Of a DNA stretch of 64,000 nt, positions 37,264-49,800 are shown in pieces. The notes beneath the pieces were generated by a model, which saw only the letters and a list, made by a program, of their open reading frames with translations, was not told where the DNA came from and did not search any database. Each line of letters starts with the position of its first letter. Within the stretch, counting starts at the first letter, position 1. Both the position numbers and the translations under genes were made by a program. The stretch comes from Anseranas semipalmata. Its lineage: Eukaryota; Chordata; Aves; Anseriformes; Anseranatidae. The stretch spans positions 550,883 through 614,882 of the forward strand of contig VXAA01003006.1 in assembly GCA_013399115.1 (NCBI GenBank). Direction: 5' to 3'.

Positions 37264-38384
37264 CAGTGGCAAGGACCTGCCTACGTGAAGGCATGGAGTG
37301 GGAGAGGGAGAAGAAGAAATGTGTGATGTTGGGAGAAGTGAGGAGGTGGGGGAGATGGGGAGGCAATGTTAGGAGAAGGAGGATTGGGATGAAAAGGAGT
37401 CAGCAGCTTACTTAAAAAAAATCATTCGATTTGCAGGGAAAAATAGAGAGGGAGAGCACTTTCTGGTAGAGCCTTCAAGGGTTAACCGAGACCTTGGCTG
37501 AGATGGTAGCAGTGAGGAACCTTTGGTCATTGGCTCCAGAGAAGTTGCTTCGCCTGTTTGCTGTGGCTGGGATCCAGAAGGACAGTGAAGAGCGGCGAGA
37601 CCCAGCCTAGCCAGAGGAGAGGCAGCACCAGGAACCAGCCCGGGCGAGGGGCAGGTGCAGGCACCCAGCCAGGGCTCTGGAGAGGTCGGGCCCCCCCACA
37701 CCCAGTGTACCGGAGCTGAGCTGTTCATGCACCTAGCTCTTTCAGTGTTTAAAGCCTCTCTTGCACTGTGCTACATTAAAATAAAACTGTACTACTTTGG
37801 TTTAGGGAGGCTGTCTGGTCGGCGTGTTAGCTGTTGGTCACACGCGCCGGGCTCGAGAACAGCAGGCGTCTGAAACGGCTTGGACCAGCTGGAGACAACC
37901 TGGCTGACCTGCGGATGCTGTGAACCAGGAGCTGACCAAAAAGCGGGAGAGCTCCAGGATTCCTCCCCGGAAAAGGTAAGAGCTGGAGGCTAAAAGCGGT
38001 GGGAGTGGACTCGTAGAGCAGAGAACTAGAGCGGTTCTCTGAGGACAGAGGTGACTGCCTTCTGGATGGGACCTTTGAAACTCGAATATGTAAAGTGGAT
38101 GAGTGACGGTCAAGTTATTTCCACCAGTTCAATCTGCAAGTTGCTTTCTGGAGGTGTAAATAAGGTCGCTGTCTGCACACATTGCTGTTGATTTCTGTCT
38201 ACTTTGTGTCACATTGTTCTGATCACTCATAATTTATATTGCCAAACTCATTCCAGTGTTATTGTCTCTTTAAAACCTCACACGTAGATAGCCTTAGGCA
38301 GCCAAAACAATCAGGACAGTGGAACAGTGTCTCTGAACTAAACGAGAGCAGTAGGTAAAGAGTGGAGGGTTGATCTCTCCACTG

Positions 38385-38510
38385 GTAGAAGCACAGGTGT
38401 GAGTCAGACGATGTGGAGTCTATTCCTGGCCCTAACAAGCAGTGCAGTCTCTGCACCTGATTCACCAATGTGCTACTCTTCTAATCTTCTCAGGCTCATC
38501 TTGCCTCTAT
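38385..38510 (+). mobile_element. MIR-like SINE relic (amniote type)
   Basis: The segment gtgagtcagacgatgtggag followed by tctattcctggccctaac matches the sense-strand head of the amniote MIR consensus (…gggagtcaggagatctgggttctattcccggctctg…). The downstream part is degraded. Confidence 0.45.
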
Positions 38511-41500
38511 TGCAGTCTGCTACGCTTGCACAGAGTGGATGCAAAATGCTATCAAATTGGAAGGGTGATTTGTATCCCGGAGCGAAGCTTTACGTTGATC
38601 CTGGCAGATGGCCTGGACATTGTGGGACCACAACAACCACCTCCAGACCCTGCAGCATTTTCAGAGTGCTCTGATACAGCTTGCAGCAGTTCAAGCTGCA
38701 GTATTATTTTCTGTATTGTGGATGAGGCTTCATCAGTAGGTCGTGCACGGTGCTTTATCTCTGACTGGGAACTCGTTTTGAGTTTTCTAAATGTAATACC
38801 TACACATTCAGATTCACGTAGCGCCTTCCTCCCTCAGCCTGTCCTCTGTCTGGGGGTCTCATTACAATCTCTTAGTGGTGCTGCCCAAGGGGTCACATGC
38901 TAGGGTATTTTGTTGTCCACTCCTGCAGGTAGTACTGCTTGACTCCTGTCCCTCTCTGAGACTGGGGAGCAGGCCAAGTCAGCTGCTGAAGGCAAGCAGT
39001 GGGCTGAATTGGGGCAGCGCTAACGGTGTGGGGAGCAGGGTCAGCTGCTGCCTCAGGCCCAGGGTGTGTTCGTGCTGCTGGTTGTGCAGCTGAACACAGG
39101 GCTTCAGTTGGTCAAAACACGTCATCTGCTGAGCAGGAAAGTTCAGGCCAGTGCTGAAGGTTATGACAAAGCAAGTGTCAGCAGCTTCCCGGGAAGGTTG
39201 CTGCTGCTGGACTGAGCCTTGGAATGAATCCAGCCGTTTTGTCAACGATGCAGCCATGAGTACTTCTGAAGAAAGCTGTATCTGGCAAGCGCTCTGGTGT
39301 ACGGTACTATTGCTGTGAGTAGAGCAAATGCTGCTTATCGCATGCCCTCAAGAGCCATCAAAGGAAGCACAGACGTCTCCTATTACTGTTAAAACAAAAA
39401 CTGAGTGCCACATGGGCACAAGAAAACATAGATCCGTTGGCAGCAGAACAAGACTCTGAATAATTAATTCCTCCAATGCCTCCTGTATGTTCCATCCACT
39501 TGGGCTGTTCAGGATGCTGTCTGCCGGAGATGCAGACAGATCTGCTTCCAAAGCCACGGGGACACGACCCTGCAGGCTGCGATCACCACTCCACTCATGG
39601 AGTTGCCCTCTGTGAAAGTGGCTTGTGCATTGTTGTTGTGACATCCTTGAGGACAGAGAAGTAACCTTTGATCATCCTGTGGGCTGTTGGTAGGAACTCT
39701 TGTAACACCAGCGAAACTGAGACGTGTCCAGTAACAGCAGCCGGGAATTATCTGTGAGGTGGGGGAAGTGAGTTAGGGCCAAGGTGGAAGCACCGACTGC
39801 TCTGGCCCATTTTGCGATCATTTTGGTGAGGTAATTTATACTAAGCTAGCTTGTTCCTAGCTCTGTGTTTCTGAGCAGCCAGGGTGTCCTCTGCTAAAAG
39901 TCCCCTGAGCACAGCCAGAATTTTTCTTTCCACGTGGAGTACCTTAGTGGAGAAGAAGGCGTTTAAATGGCTGTTTGGGAACGTCTGTAAAATGTGTAGT
40001 CTTTCTCAACTCATTTACTAGTGGTCATTTGTCTAAATAATAGTTGGAAACCCTGTTGGCAGCTGAAGCTGAGAGGTGCCAAGGACTTATGGAACCGCAG
40101 AGGCTAAATTCTCTTCTGATAGCGTGAACTGCTATGAGCTCAGGTGAGAGGTGCACTGGGAGCTCAGCGTGAGAGAAGGCTTTGCTTGAAGGTTCAATCA
40201 GGGGCCATTTCTCAGCACAAAATACACATACTTAGATGTGGAGGGGTTTTTACTCTTTTGCTTTTTCCCTCTGACTTGTTGGTCCAAAGATTCCTTCAGC
40301 CATTTCCCATACCCAGGCTGCCACATGCATACCATATTGCAAAGTTTTGAATATTTTTCCCCATTTTCCTTCTGCGTTTTCCAGATTTGCTCTTGGCTGT
40401 TAGGCTTTTGCTGAGAGATATTTAGACTCCTAGTGTGGGAAAATCTACCTGTAACTAGCAACTTCTGCTGAAATGATGGGCTTCTTAAAGCAAAAGTGCA
40501 ACCCTTGCACTTAGAGCTGACTTGTAATATCCCCTACCTCATTTTGAGAGCAGTTCAAATGTTCTTACACAAATATAAGCTCCAAGGAAAGAAACTGAAA
40601 GATATTTCAATCAAGAGAAGACACTATAACTCGCATCCAGAACAGTTTTCAGCTTCCAATTTAAACCAACTCACTGAATTTGCCCTAAGAGTGACCCACC
40701 TTTGGAGTTGTCCTAGTCCAGAAGCTGAGAGAAGTCATGGATAGGAAACAGTGATGAAATCCCAGCCTGGGTTTGAAGAGTCCTCTTTGAAAGAAGTGGT
40801 GGAAGCATTCTGGGAGCAGTCTGCCCAGCTGGGTTGAGAGGTAGGGCCTCTTCACAAAGAGGGTTCTGAAGGAAGAAAGTGTTGCTCCTGCAGCAGGTAA
40901 AAAGTGTTTGTCCTCCTGTGGTCCGGACAGCAGTGAGAAGAGGATAGACTGGAAGAATACTTTTTTATTTTTATTTTTTAAATTGGAGAAAGAAGTAGAC
41001 AAACAGAGCAGGAGGTGGATTTGTGGTTTCCATAGTGATGTAACTGTGGAAGCTTTTGTACGGCTGAGCTTTGCCTCACTGCAATCACACTTGAAGGCTA
41101 TGGGTATTCAGCTCTCCTGCCAGGGAAATGTAAATGTACATCAGACACAGAAATGGCTGAAAAATGCAACTGCTTGTCTATAATTTATTATATTTGTTGC
41201 ATTACCTGAATACATGGATGTTGGGAAGCTTGGCTCTATCATGGCTTATTTCTCCTTTATCTGTTGTTCTGCACTGTAACAATGCATGTGATAATACTGT
41301 GATAGCACCACAGTTCTTCCTGTACCAGTCAGCGGTATGCTGACCTGTGCCCTTTGCTTTCGTCTCATCTGTACACACATCTGTGACTCTCTGCTCACGC
41401 ACACTGATTTCAAACAAGCACCAATGGAGAAACATTTAGCTAACTTTTTCAGCATACCAACTGATCTCAGTACTACCCTGTGAAACTTGGACGGCTGTAC

Positions 41501-42454
41501 TTCATGCTTCGTGTAACCATCACCTCAGTTGTTCCTGTGGGCCACACAAATGAGCTGCATGTGACATTAAATCGTCATTTATTTTAATGAGAATTTTTTG
41601 AGTGTTTTAATAGTCAAGATATATGACGTCTTAGGGAATTTTTGCATATGGAGAGAGATGGATGTGACTGTAAGTGGCTGAATTTGAGAGCATTTAAATC
41701 TGGCTTTCAAAAGACATCGGAGCGCAGAATTTTTCAGCGTCATCAGCAGGTCATAGAGGCAGAGGAAAGAGCATGCTTGAGTGCGAATGCTAGATGTACA
41801 CATCAGACAATTAGACACACACCCGTCCTGCATACCCACCCACACAGTCCAGTCTTCATGAGTCACAGGCATTTGTGCCTCCTCTTCTTCCTTTTTTACT
41901 GGTACTGCTACTGGATGCTTCTCTTGCTTGTCCCCTGAACAAAACTCCCTTACCTTAGGCATTTGTTTTGCTTGTTGGGTGGATGTAACGGGTCATCTGT
42001 TCTCTTTATAGAAAGGAATGTTAATTATTTTCAGAAGGCTAATTAGGTTGCTGATGAGAAGCTTTACTGCAATAACATTTCCTTTAATTACTCGCTCAAG
42101 TGCTGCACGGAGAAGCTTATTGAATATGCTGTTAAATACAAATGCGTGTATCTGGCTCAGAGGTGCACCTTCAGGCTCCCTGAAAAAAAATGCTTTGGTA
42201 AATTCAGGAATCCATGTGACACAGATGATTGAGCAAACGAGGCTGGTGCTGAGAGCCACCTAGTCATGCAGCCTTTTCGACTCTGCATGAATTCAGTGCT
42301 TCTGCAAGTGACTGGCTGCAGTTGCTCTCTGTATTCCTGTATTGCTGGATGGCTTTTGGCACTATCAGTAACCAGTTGTGCTACCTGCCAAACTAATCTG
42401 TAGCTAGATGCAGCTCTTGCACCAAATAGTTTAGTCTAATTAGCCAGGTGGCAG

Positions 42455-42580
42455 CCAGAGGCACAGGGAGGTGGGGTGACTCATCCAAGGTCATGTCTCA
42501 GATCATAGCAAACCTAGCAATAAAACTGAGGTTTCACGAGTCCTTTGTTACTGCACTGTACAATTTAGCCTCTCGTGTCT
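42455..42580 (-). mobile_element. MIR-like SINE relic
   Basis: The plus strand follows the reverse complement of the MIR core: aggcacagggaggtggggtg, then actcatccaaggtcatgtct, and further on a degraded match to the box-B side. The copy is old and full of small changes. Confidence 0.5.
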
Positions 42581-45500
42581 CCCTTAGGACCACTACAAGA
42601 CTAGTATCACCTTGCATATTGCTTCGTGAGACAGCACAGCCTCTCGACAACACGATCTGTGTGTCCACCTTGGCACTGATTTAGGAATATCCTTTTGCTT
42701 CTCCATCTGTGTCCTGGATGCTTCTTGCTGCTCTCCTTTTTTTCCTACCCTTCATTGTAGAAATCTCCATTTCTTTTAGAATTGCTCTGGGAGAGCTACA
42801 GTATTCTAGATGGTGCTTTAGTTGTACTCCCAGAATGAGAATTATTGGGGTGGATCTCCAGTTTTTAAGTGCTGAACCTTCGTGCAGCTCTGCAAAAGAG
42901 CTTCACCTTATTGCAGCATCCTCTGATGTGTGGTCCAATTCCTGGGACTTCATCCCAGTCTTCTAAAGCCTCTGCTGCCTGATTTCTCCTATGCTCTTAA
43001 GCAGACTCCTGAAATTCTTCACACACCATGGCTCTGCCAGGGAGGATGATGAGGGAAGGCTGCTGAAAGGGGGCTGCTTCCAGGCAGCAGCAGGAGCTCC
43101 CTATGCTTGTATGCTGATCATCACAGACCCAGTTGGAGAAGGAAGGAGGATCTGTCAATGTTGTGGCAGCAGTGCAGAACTTCATACTTGTAATGTGCTG
43201 TCAGAGTGTCTAAATTCAGGTGACTGAGAGTGACTTAAGGCATAAAGTGAGAAATACCTCGGAAAACTGTTATCAGCATGGGGTATCAAAAGTCACCCTC
43301 CAATTCTTGTGTGTTTTCAGGAGCAGATGTGCAGTGCTAGAACAACTTGTCTGTCCTCCACACATGTACTACTGCTTTGGCTGGGGCACATTTGTTGAAA
43401 AGTTACTTTGCATATGCAGCATTTCAGTTAACTTTGTATATCATTACAGCTGTGGGAACACAGAGGCAATGAAGATACAGTGAAACAAGCTGGTTAGCTA
43501 CAGCGTAGATGTAGGTTCTAAGTTAGTACAGGTCTGAGCGCAAGGAGCACGCTTGAAAAATGGCTGGGAAGCTATTTTGAACACCTCGGCGTTGCTATTA
43601 ACTGTTGTGGAAATTAGTGGAACTAGCGCTGTTTGGCATGTGTGCGATGTGGCAGGCTTCTTGTTGTATGTATCAAGACTAGTTATATAATGGAAGCATA
43701 TTCAGGTTGTTTTAGTCATGGTGGGTGATAAGAACTTAAATTCTTACTCATTCTACCATCGGTGTATTGCTTAGATACCTATTGATTGTCATAAAAGTCC
43801 TTACATGCTGCAGGTACACGTACCTCCAGAAGGGAATGGATGAGATGACCAGAAGGTATGTCTCCAGGACTGTCAATAGCAGATGCATGATTCAGGCATG
43901 GAAACGACAGCCCTTAAGCATTTTACATAAGCGGGGACAACATATGCTGCTGCTCTGGTTCCATTTGCTGTGGGTCACCTGATGCTGTATTTGTTGAGCA
44001 GATTTTAAAGATGGTTTAAAAAGAATTTAGGGTTTCGTTTTTCTGGTGAGTGTTTTTTTTTTTTTTTTTTTTTCCCAGTAGCCAACGTGAGCAGGATCAA
44101 ACTGTTTTACTTGAAACTGAGGAATTCCATATTAATCTTGTCACAAGACGATTCCCAACACACAGAAGAGAACTGGCATCTTTGTTCAGCTGGCCCTTTG
44201 CCCAGAAGCATGAGGTACCTATTGTTGCCCAGAAGGAAAACAAGATAAAGAAAAAATCTTCCTGTTTGATAAGATCTGGAATTATCCTACGTAACCTCGG
44301 GTATTTAACTGAGGTGGATAAATCAGGGTTCTACATACTTTAAGAACCTCTAAGGAGGTACTGGAAAGGTGCAGGAATGGTACCATCAGGAGTGCATAGT
44401 CTCTGCTTTTGTCTCCAGGAGGCCCATCTCTAGCTGCCACCACAGGCTCTAGTTAACTACCAATGAGAGGTTACAGAGACAAAGCTTGTAACTAAGGTAC
44501 CTTTAAGTGCCTGAAGTTCATGAATGAATTTGGGTCTGTGTAATGTAGTGAGAGGGAAAGTTTATATGAAATTTAAAAGCTGGTAAAACTGTGTCATGCA
44601 AATAATTCATTTGTTAGAACAGTGTCATGTTGCAGTAACAGTGTAAGGCAGGTTACTGGAGGCTGAATCTCAAAGAACAAGCCCCTGTTAAAGGTACGTT
44701 TCAGTCGATACTAATGAGAGCTCTGTGCCTGCACAAAGCTACTCACTGCTTAACTAACAACTGTGTCTCCTAAAATAACAAGCAGTTTTTTAGAGTTTAT
44801 CTTTTATCTTCAGGAAATTGCAAAATAAAAACTGAAAATGCAAGTCAGGAGTTAAGGGCACCTCCAATGATGAGGTGGGCAGAAAGTCCCAGACAGAAAA
44901 TAGTCTGACTCTGGAAAAACCCTGCTCTGTCCTGGAGCTCTGTGACAGGTTGCTAGCTGGCCAAGGACGTTTCTGCCACCCCTGGCCAAGGCCAGTCTGT
45001 CTGAACACAAAAGGACAATTACATGGTAACTGGATAAAGCATTAGATTACAGTTGGATAGAATGAAGCCAGGCGAATTGCCGTGCAGTGAAACGGCCTCT
45101 ACAGCTGCGTGAGCCTCCAGAACGGGGCTTGCCTCCGTTCTGTCCTCCTTCTGTACAGTGTGGCAGGGCCGCGGTTTTTCTCTTTTCTGGTTGTGTTCCT
45201 CAGGCCCCACGGGGAAACTAAGTCCTTCCTACCAGGTGCGGAGCGCGGAAAGCTTCCGCTGACAAGTTCACAGGAATTAGCAGAGGGCTTGGTAATTGAG
45301 AGAAACTAATTACTGGAGGTGATAAGACAGGACTGAACTTCATGGATGGGAAGTAGTTGTCTGACCACTTCCTCTTACACATTCCTGTCTGATGTAAATG
45401 ACTGTAGAGCACAGGCTGGTAGGTGGCATCTCTTCTAGCCTTACAGCTGACAGCGTCCTGCATAGCATAGGATTTGGCTAATAGGCTGCCGTGAAACTTC

Positions 45501-46802
45501 AAGAATAACTTCTCCTGGGAACCAGGTGAGGTATGTTCAGTTCAGCATTCCTTTCTCTTCAGAGATCAAGTGCAGCAGGGTTTTCTAAGGAGCAGTAATA
45601 TGTTTGGCTGGGCCAACTGTTTTTGATGAGGTGGTGGTGGTGGGGAACAGTAAGTTTCAGATACTCAGGCTGTCTTTGGGCTTGAAGCTTTTAGAAGTTG
45701 TGTCAGGTTTCTGTCTCTGATCTGACCAGAGTAATAAGATTGAAGTTATGGAGAACACAGCCTGGGTCTGCAGTGGGTCTGATTCTCCCTGGCACAAGCA
45801 TTTTGCCTATGGAGCCCAGCAGTGGAGACACTGCACATCACAACGCCAGCTACCAGACAGGGACTCTGGGCTACCAACTGTTCCTTCTCCGCACCCCTGT
45901 CCCCACGTGGCCCTGAAGCCCCTGTATGACCATCAAAGTATTTCTGTGAGGGGAATTCAGGGCTGGTGAAAAGTACTGTCTGGACTGTCCAGAGCAACAT
46001 CTGTGCTTTTATAAAGGAAAAAAACAAATTCTGAGACTGAGAACATGAGCTTTCAGTGTTATGCATTGATATGAGTCATCTGTTTTGGAAAGAGCAACTT
46101 CCAGAGGGAAGTAAAAAAAAAAAAAAAAATCCAGAGTCAACTGGTGTCTGGTCTTCTCAGGTGGCCAAGGATCTGGGCTAATTAGTGCCTGTGGTTGGAT
46201 TATGAAGATACATTTTGTCAATCATTGGGAATTAAACATATGAGAAAACACAAGAGCTTTATGTCTTGGAACATTTTCTTTTGAAGCCCAAATAACAGAA
46301 TAAATAGGATTCTGTTTTTTTAAAATCTTGCTTCTTCTGCAGTAGCAGCGAATTAAGAAGGATGACGTGGTATGATGTCCTTTGAAGCACTGGCTGTCAT
46401 TCCGTGTGCGTTTGTATAGGCCGTTGGTACCTGGATTTCCTGATACCTGGCTACATCTTGTGGTGGTAATACTAGGGGAACATCTGTCTTACTGTGAAGT
46501 ATTCTGACACAACTGGAGATGCAAGGAAGTTTGCTGTCTTAACAAACATCTGCTTTAGAAAGGTGGCCTTTTTTCTTTTCCTCCTGTCTTCCATTTCATC
46601 CATAATAATAGCATTTGGGACAGACGGATACAATGGCAGGATCTGGCACTTGGAGCTTTCAGCAGCGACGTGTGCTGCTAGCCCAGGGCTGAGACTGCAG
46701 GGGATGATACGCAAGAGCCATCTCCCGCTGCTGAGTGTTCCATCGGGGTGTTAGTCAAATGACAGCTGTGCCCTGCTGCAGTGCCAGCTTGGTGGAGACG
46801 GG

Positions 46803-46837
46803 TTTTAAAATAAGGCCAAAAAGGCCTTATTTTAAAA
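46803..46837. repeat. Perfect inverted repeat, 15-bp arms with a 5-base loop
   Basis: The left arm ttttaaaataaggcc (46803-46817) and the right arm ggccttattttaaaa (46823-46837) are exact reverse complements around a loop of five A. It is followed by an AT-rich array to about 46890 (aaaataaaatgt-like units and aaataaataaat) and another aaggccaaaa at about 46891-46900, suggesting local duplication. Confidence 0.95.
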
Positions 46838-49800
46838 TAAAATGTAAAATAAAAAATATAAATAAATAAATGTAAAATAAAATGTTTTGTAAGGCCAAAA
46901 CAGGTCAGTGCAGATGGCCCGGCTATGTTCGGTCATTTTCTGTATTACAGCAACTCAGCTTCCAAGCAAGACTTGCAAAGAGCAAGTCTCACCTAAGCCC
47001 AGGGATGGATCTGTATTGCCAGGTTAACTTTGCCACTGAACAAAACTCTGATTCGTTCTTCCAGCTACATGTGCTAGTGCAGGAAGATAATGTGGCCAAA
47101 TGGCTCCAGTGTAGCTCTCCCAAGTCTTTTGTCTGTTGCCCTGGTAGGCCACAGAGAGGCTCTTTACATGCGTTCCCTGTCTCCTCTGACTTAGATGTCT
47201 TGTCCATACCTGAGTGCTGCCTCTTCTCAGTGACTACTCAGCAGGTCAGTGATGAGAGGAAAGTAGCCTCTCTTTTCCAGGCCATTTTTGAGCCCCATCA
47301 GGGTTCCCAGGCAGGCTGGTCTGGAGGCTGTTAACTTGGGGTTAGTAGCCAGAAGCAGGATGGAAAATGTATCCAGATTTTGTCTTGTCACTGTAGTAGC
47401 TGTGGAGAGCTATGGATCTTCATTATTATCTGCTGAGGTGAAGTTAGTGGTTATGAAACACTGATGAGTTTACTTGCCCAACATCTGCCTCCTACAAGGA
47501 TTCTGCTACTAATCACTTACAACTCTACATCTACATGTGCACTCCTCCTTGTTTCCTTCTATTCTGCAAATACTCTGGAGTCTTTCCACCCTACCTCTTT
47601 AGATCCATCATCTGTTCTCAATGCAAAGTTCTTGAAAGGTTTTTTCCCCATTAATTCTCACCAGCTTTTCCTCTCTTACTGTGCTTTGGCTCCCTGAGTC
47701 TTAGGGGAGCCAACACAAATATGGTAGCAATTTTAAGCAAGAAAATCGCTCTGCCTCTTACTATGGCAGCTGTGTGTGGACTGAAATTCAAGTCTCCCTT
47801 TGTCTTTGTGCTTTGACCTTTCATGACTGTGCCACCTTTTTCCACCTAAGAGTGGAAAATATCTTCTGTGGGGATTGACAGCTGATAAGAGTGAAGAGGT
47901 AAGTATTATTTTTACCTCCTTGCTGAATTTAGGATTAGAGTTAGTAGTTCTTAAGGATTTTCTGTTCCAAGTTGGAAGCTTACTGAGGTGGAGGATTAAT
48001 TCCCTTTTCAGGTATTTAGCAAGTAGGTGGTCTTAACATGATGCAGTTAAATTCCACCAGTCCTGAAGGAGGTGCTTGTTAGGTGCTATTCACAGGAGAT
48101 GGTTTAGATTTTTTCAGAAGACCAAATGTGTACATCAGATCTGGAATAAGGGATGAATAAGAGTAGGGTCTCAGCGTGTACCACAGCCACAAACTACTAA
48201 ATCTGCAAAGCAGTCTGAAGCTGTGGTATTGCTTTATTTCATGATCTGGGCTACGCTTTGTTATGAAAGATGAACTCTTGGACTTGGCATACAGAAGTGT
48301 CTGAAGCACACCTGTGCACATACATATAGACTCCTCTGTCTTATTTCAAGGAACCTCTGGTCTTATATTAATGTTGACTAATAAATATAGGCTATTTTTG
48401 AAAATGCAGTCCTGTGAGTGATGAATCTGTTCACTGGTTGTATCAGTGCAGGTGGGATTCCTGAATCCAGTAGTAGTGTTTGCAGGAGGTCACTTCGGCA
48501 TAAAAAATTAACATAGTGAGAAGAAGCAATTACAGGGAACAAATTCCATCCCCTTCAATTAGAGGGGAAGACAGGGCAAATAAAGAAAACAATAAGAACA
48601 ACATATATGTGTCTATGTATCTTGATAAGTGTGTGCATCTGAAGATAGAATTAAAAATTATGTAGGCATAGTGGGTTGATTTGCCTCAGTTAAAGCAGAT
48701 ATCTGTGGTCTAGTCCCAATTAGAGCGTGAGAGAACAGTTCAGTCCTGTGATTTAGGAGAGAGGCAGTGAGAAGCTCAGAAAGAATTGGACAGGAACCGA
48801 GGTGGTGTCAGCTGTAGTCAGAAGAGAAGCGGGGCATCCGTATGACCCAGCTCCCTGGCTCAGGAGCTGGAGTGCATGAAGCTGCAGCCAGGAGCATACG
48901 TTTCTGCTGGAAGAACAGTGCGGGGAAACACGTCTGGGACCGCACCTTCATAAGCTGACTGATTGGAGAAGGAAGGAGCTGTAGGACGAGGCAGTAAAAG
49001 CTCAAGGACTGATGCTGAGTTAAAAAAATGATGCCTGAAGAGATAAGAGGCTTCCTTGAATGGTAGGTAGAAATAGACGGGCAAACGTCAGTTCCACATG
49101 GAGCACAAATGTTGAGTGAGTTTTATTTGAAAGAGGCCACATTTAGCCTACCACCTTCCAGAAGGCTGATAATTTCGGTCAGATTTCCCTGTGGGAAGGC
49201 TCTGGTGCTGCCCTCTTGGGACATAAAGCATATAATCAAATGAATGACTCTGATTTGAGGAGAACTATTAACCACTAAACAGTGTAGGTTTGAGGGATCT
49301 GTTGCTTCATGTTTACAAATGAGAAAAATGGCAGGAGTGCATGAAATGTGAAGATGTAACCCAGATTATAAACTTCCTGATACTTGAGGAAATAACAGCA
49401 CTGAAAATGTAAGCCTTCTTTTGCAAAGATGTGAATGGCAACAAACTACCCAACATAGTGGAGGAGTATGTCTGCTGTGCAGGAACCAGGCCCTAAAACC
49501 TAAGGTTTTTTTTTTTTTTAACTTGTTATTCAGGACAGAGAAATTTGACTAGTCTGTGAAGACAGATACACTCAGTGATAGCAGTTACAGGCTGCTTGCT
49601 GTTCTTTCTGAATTGAAATAAACCTGACCAATAGAGAACAAAACTCACCACAAATTTATTCATCCACACAATATATTTCCACTGCTGATCATGTACTTTG
49701 CAAGACAGTGATGGCATGATTAATGCCCATGGTAAGCTAATTGGTGGACACTGTTGGGAGAAACTCTGTGAAACTGCTTCAGAAGAACCTTCTGCTTGCA

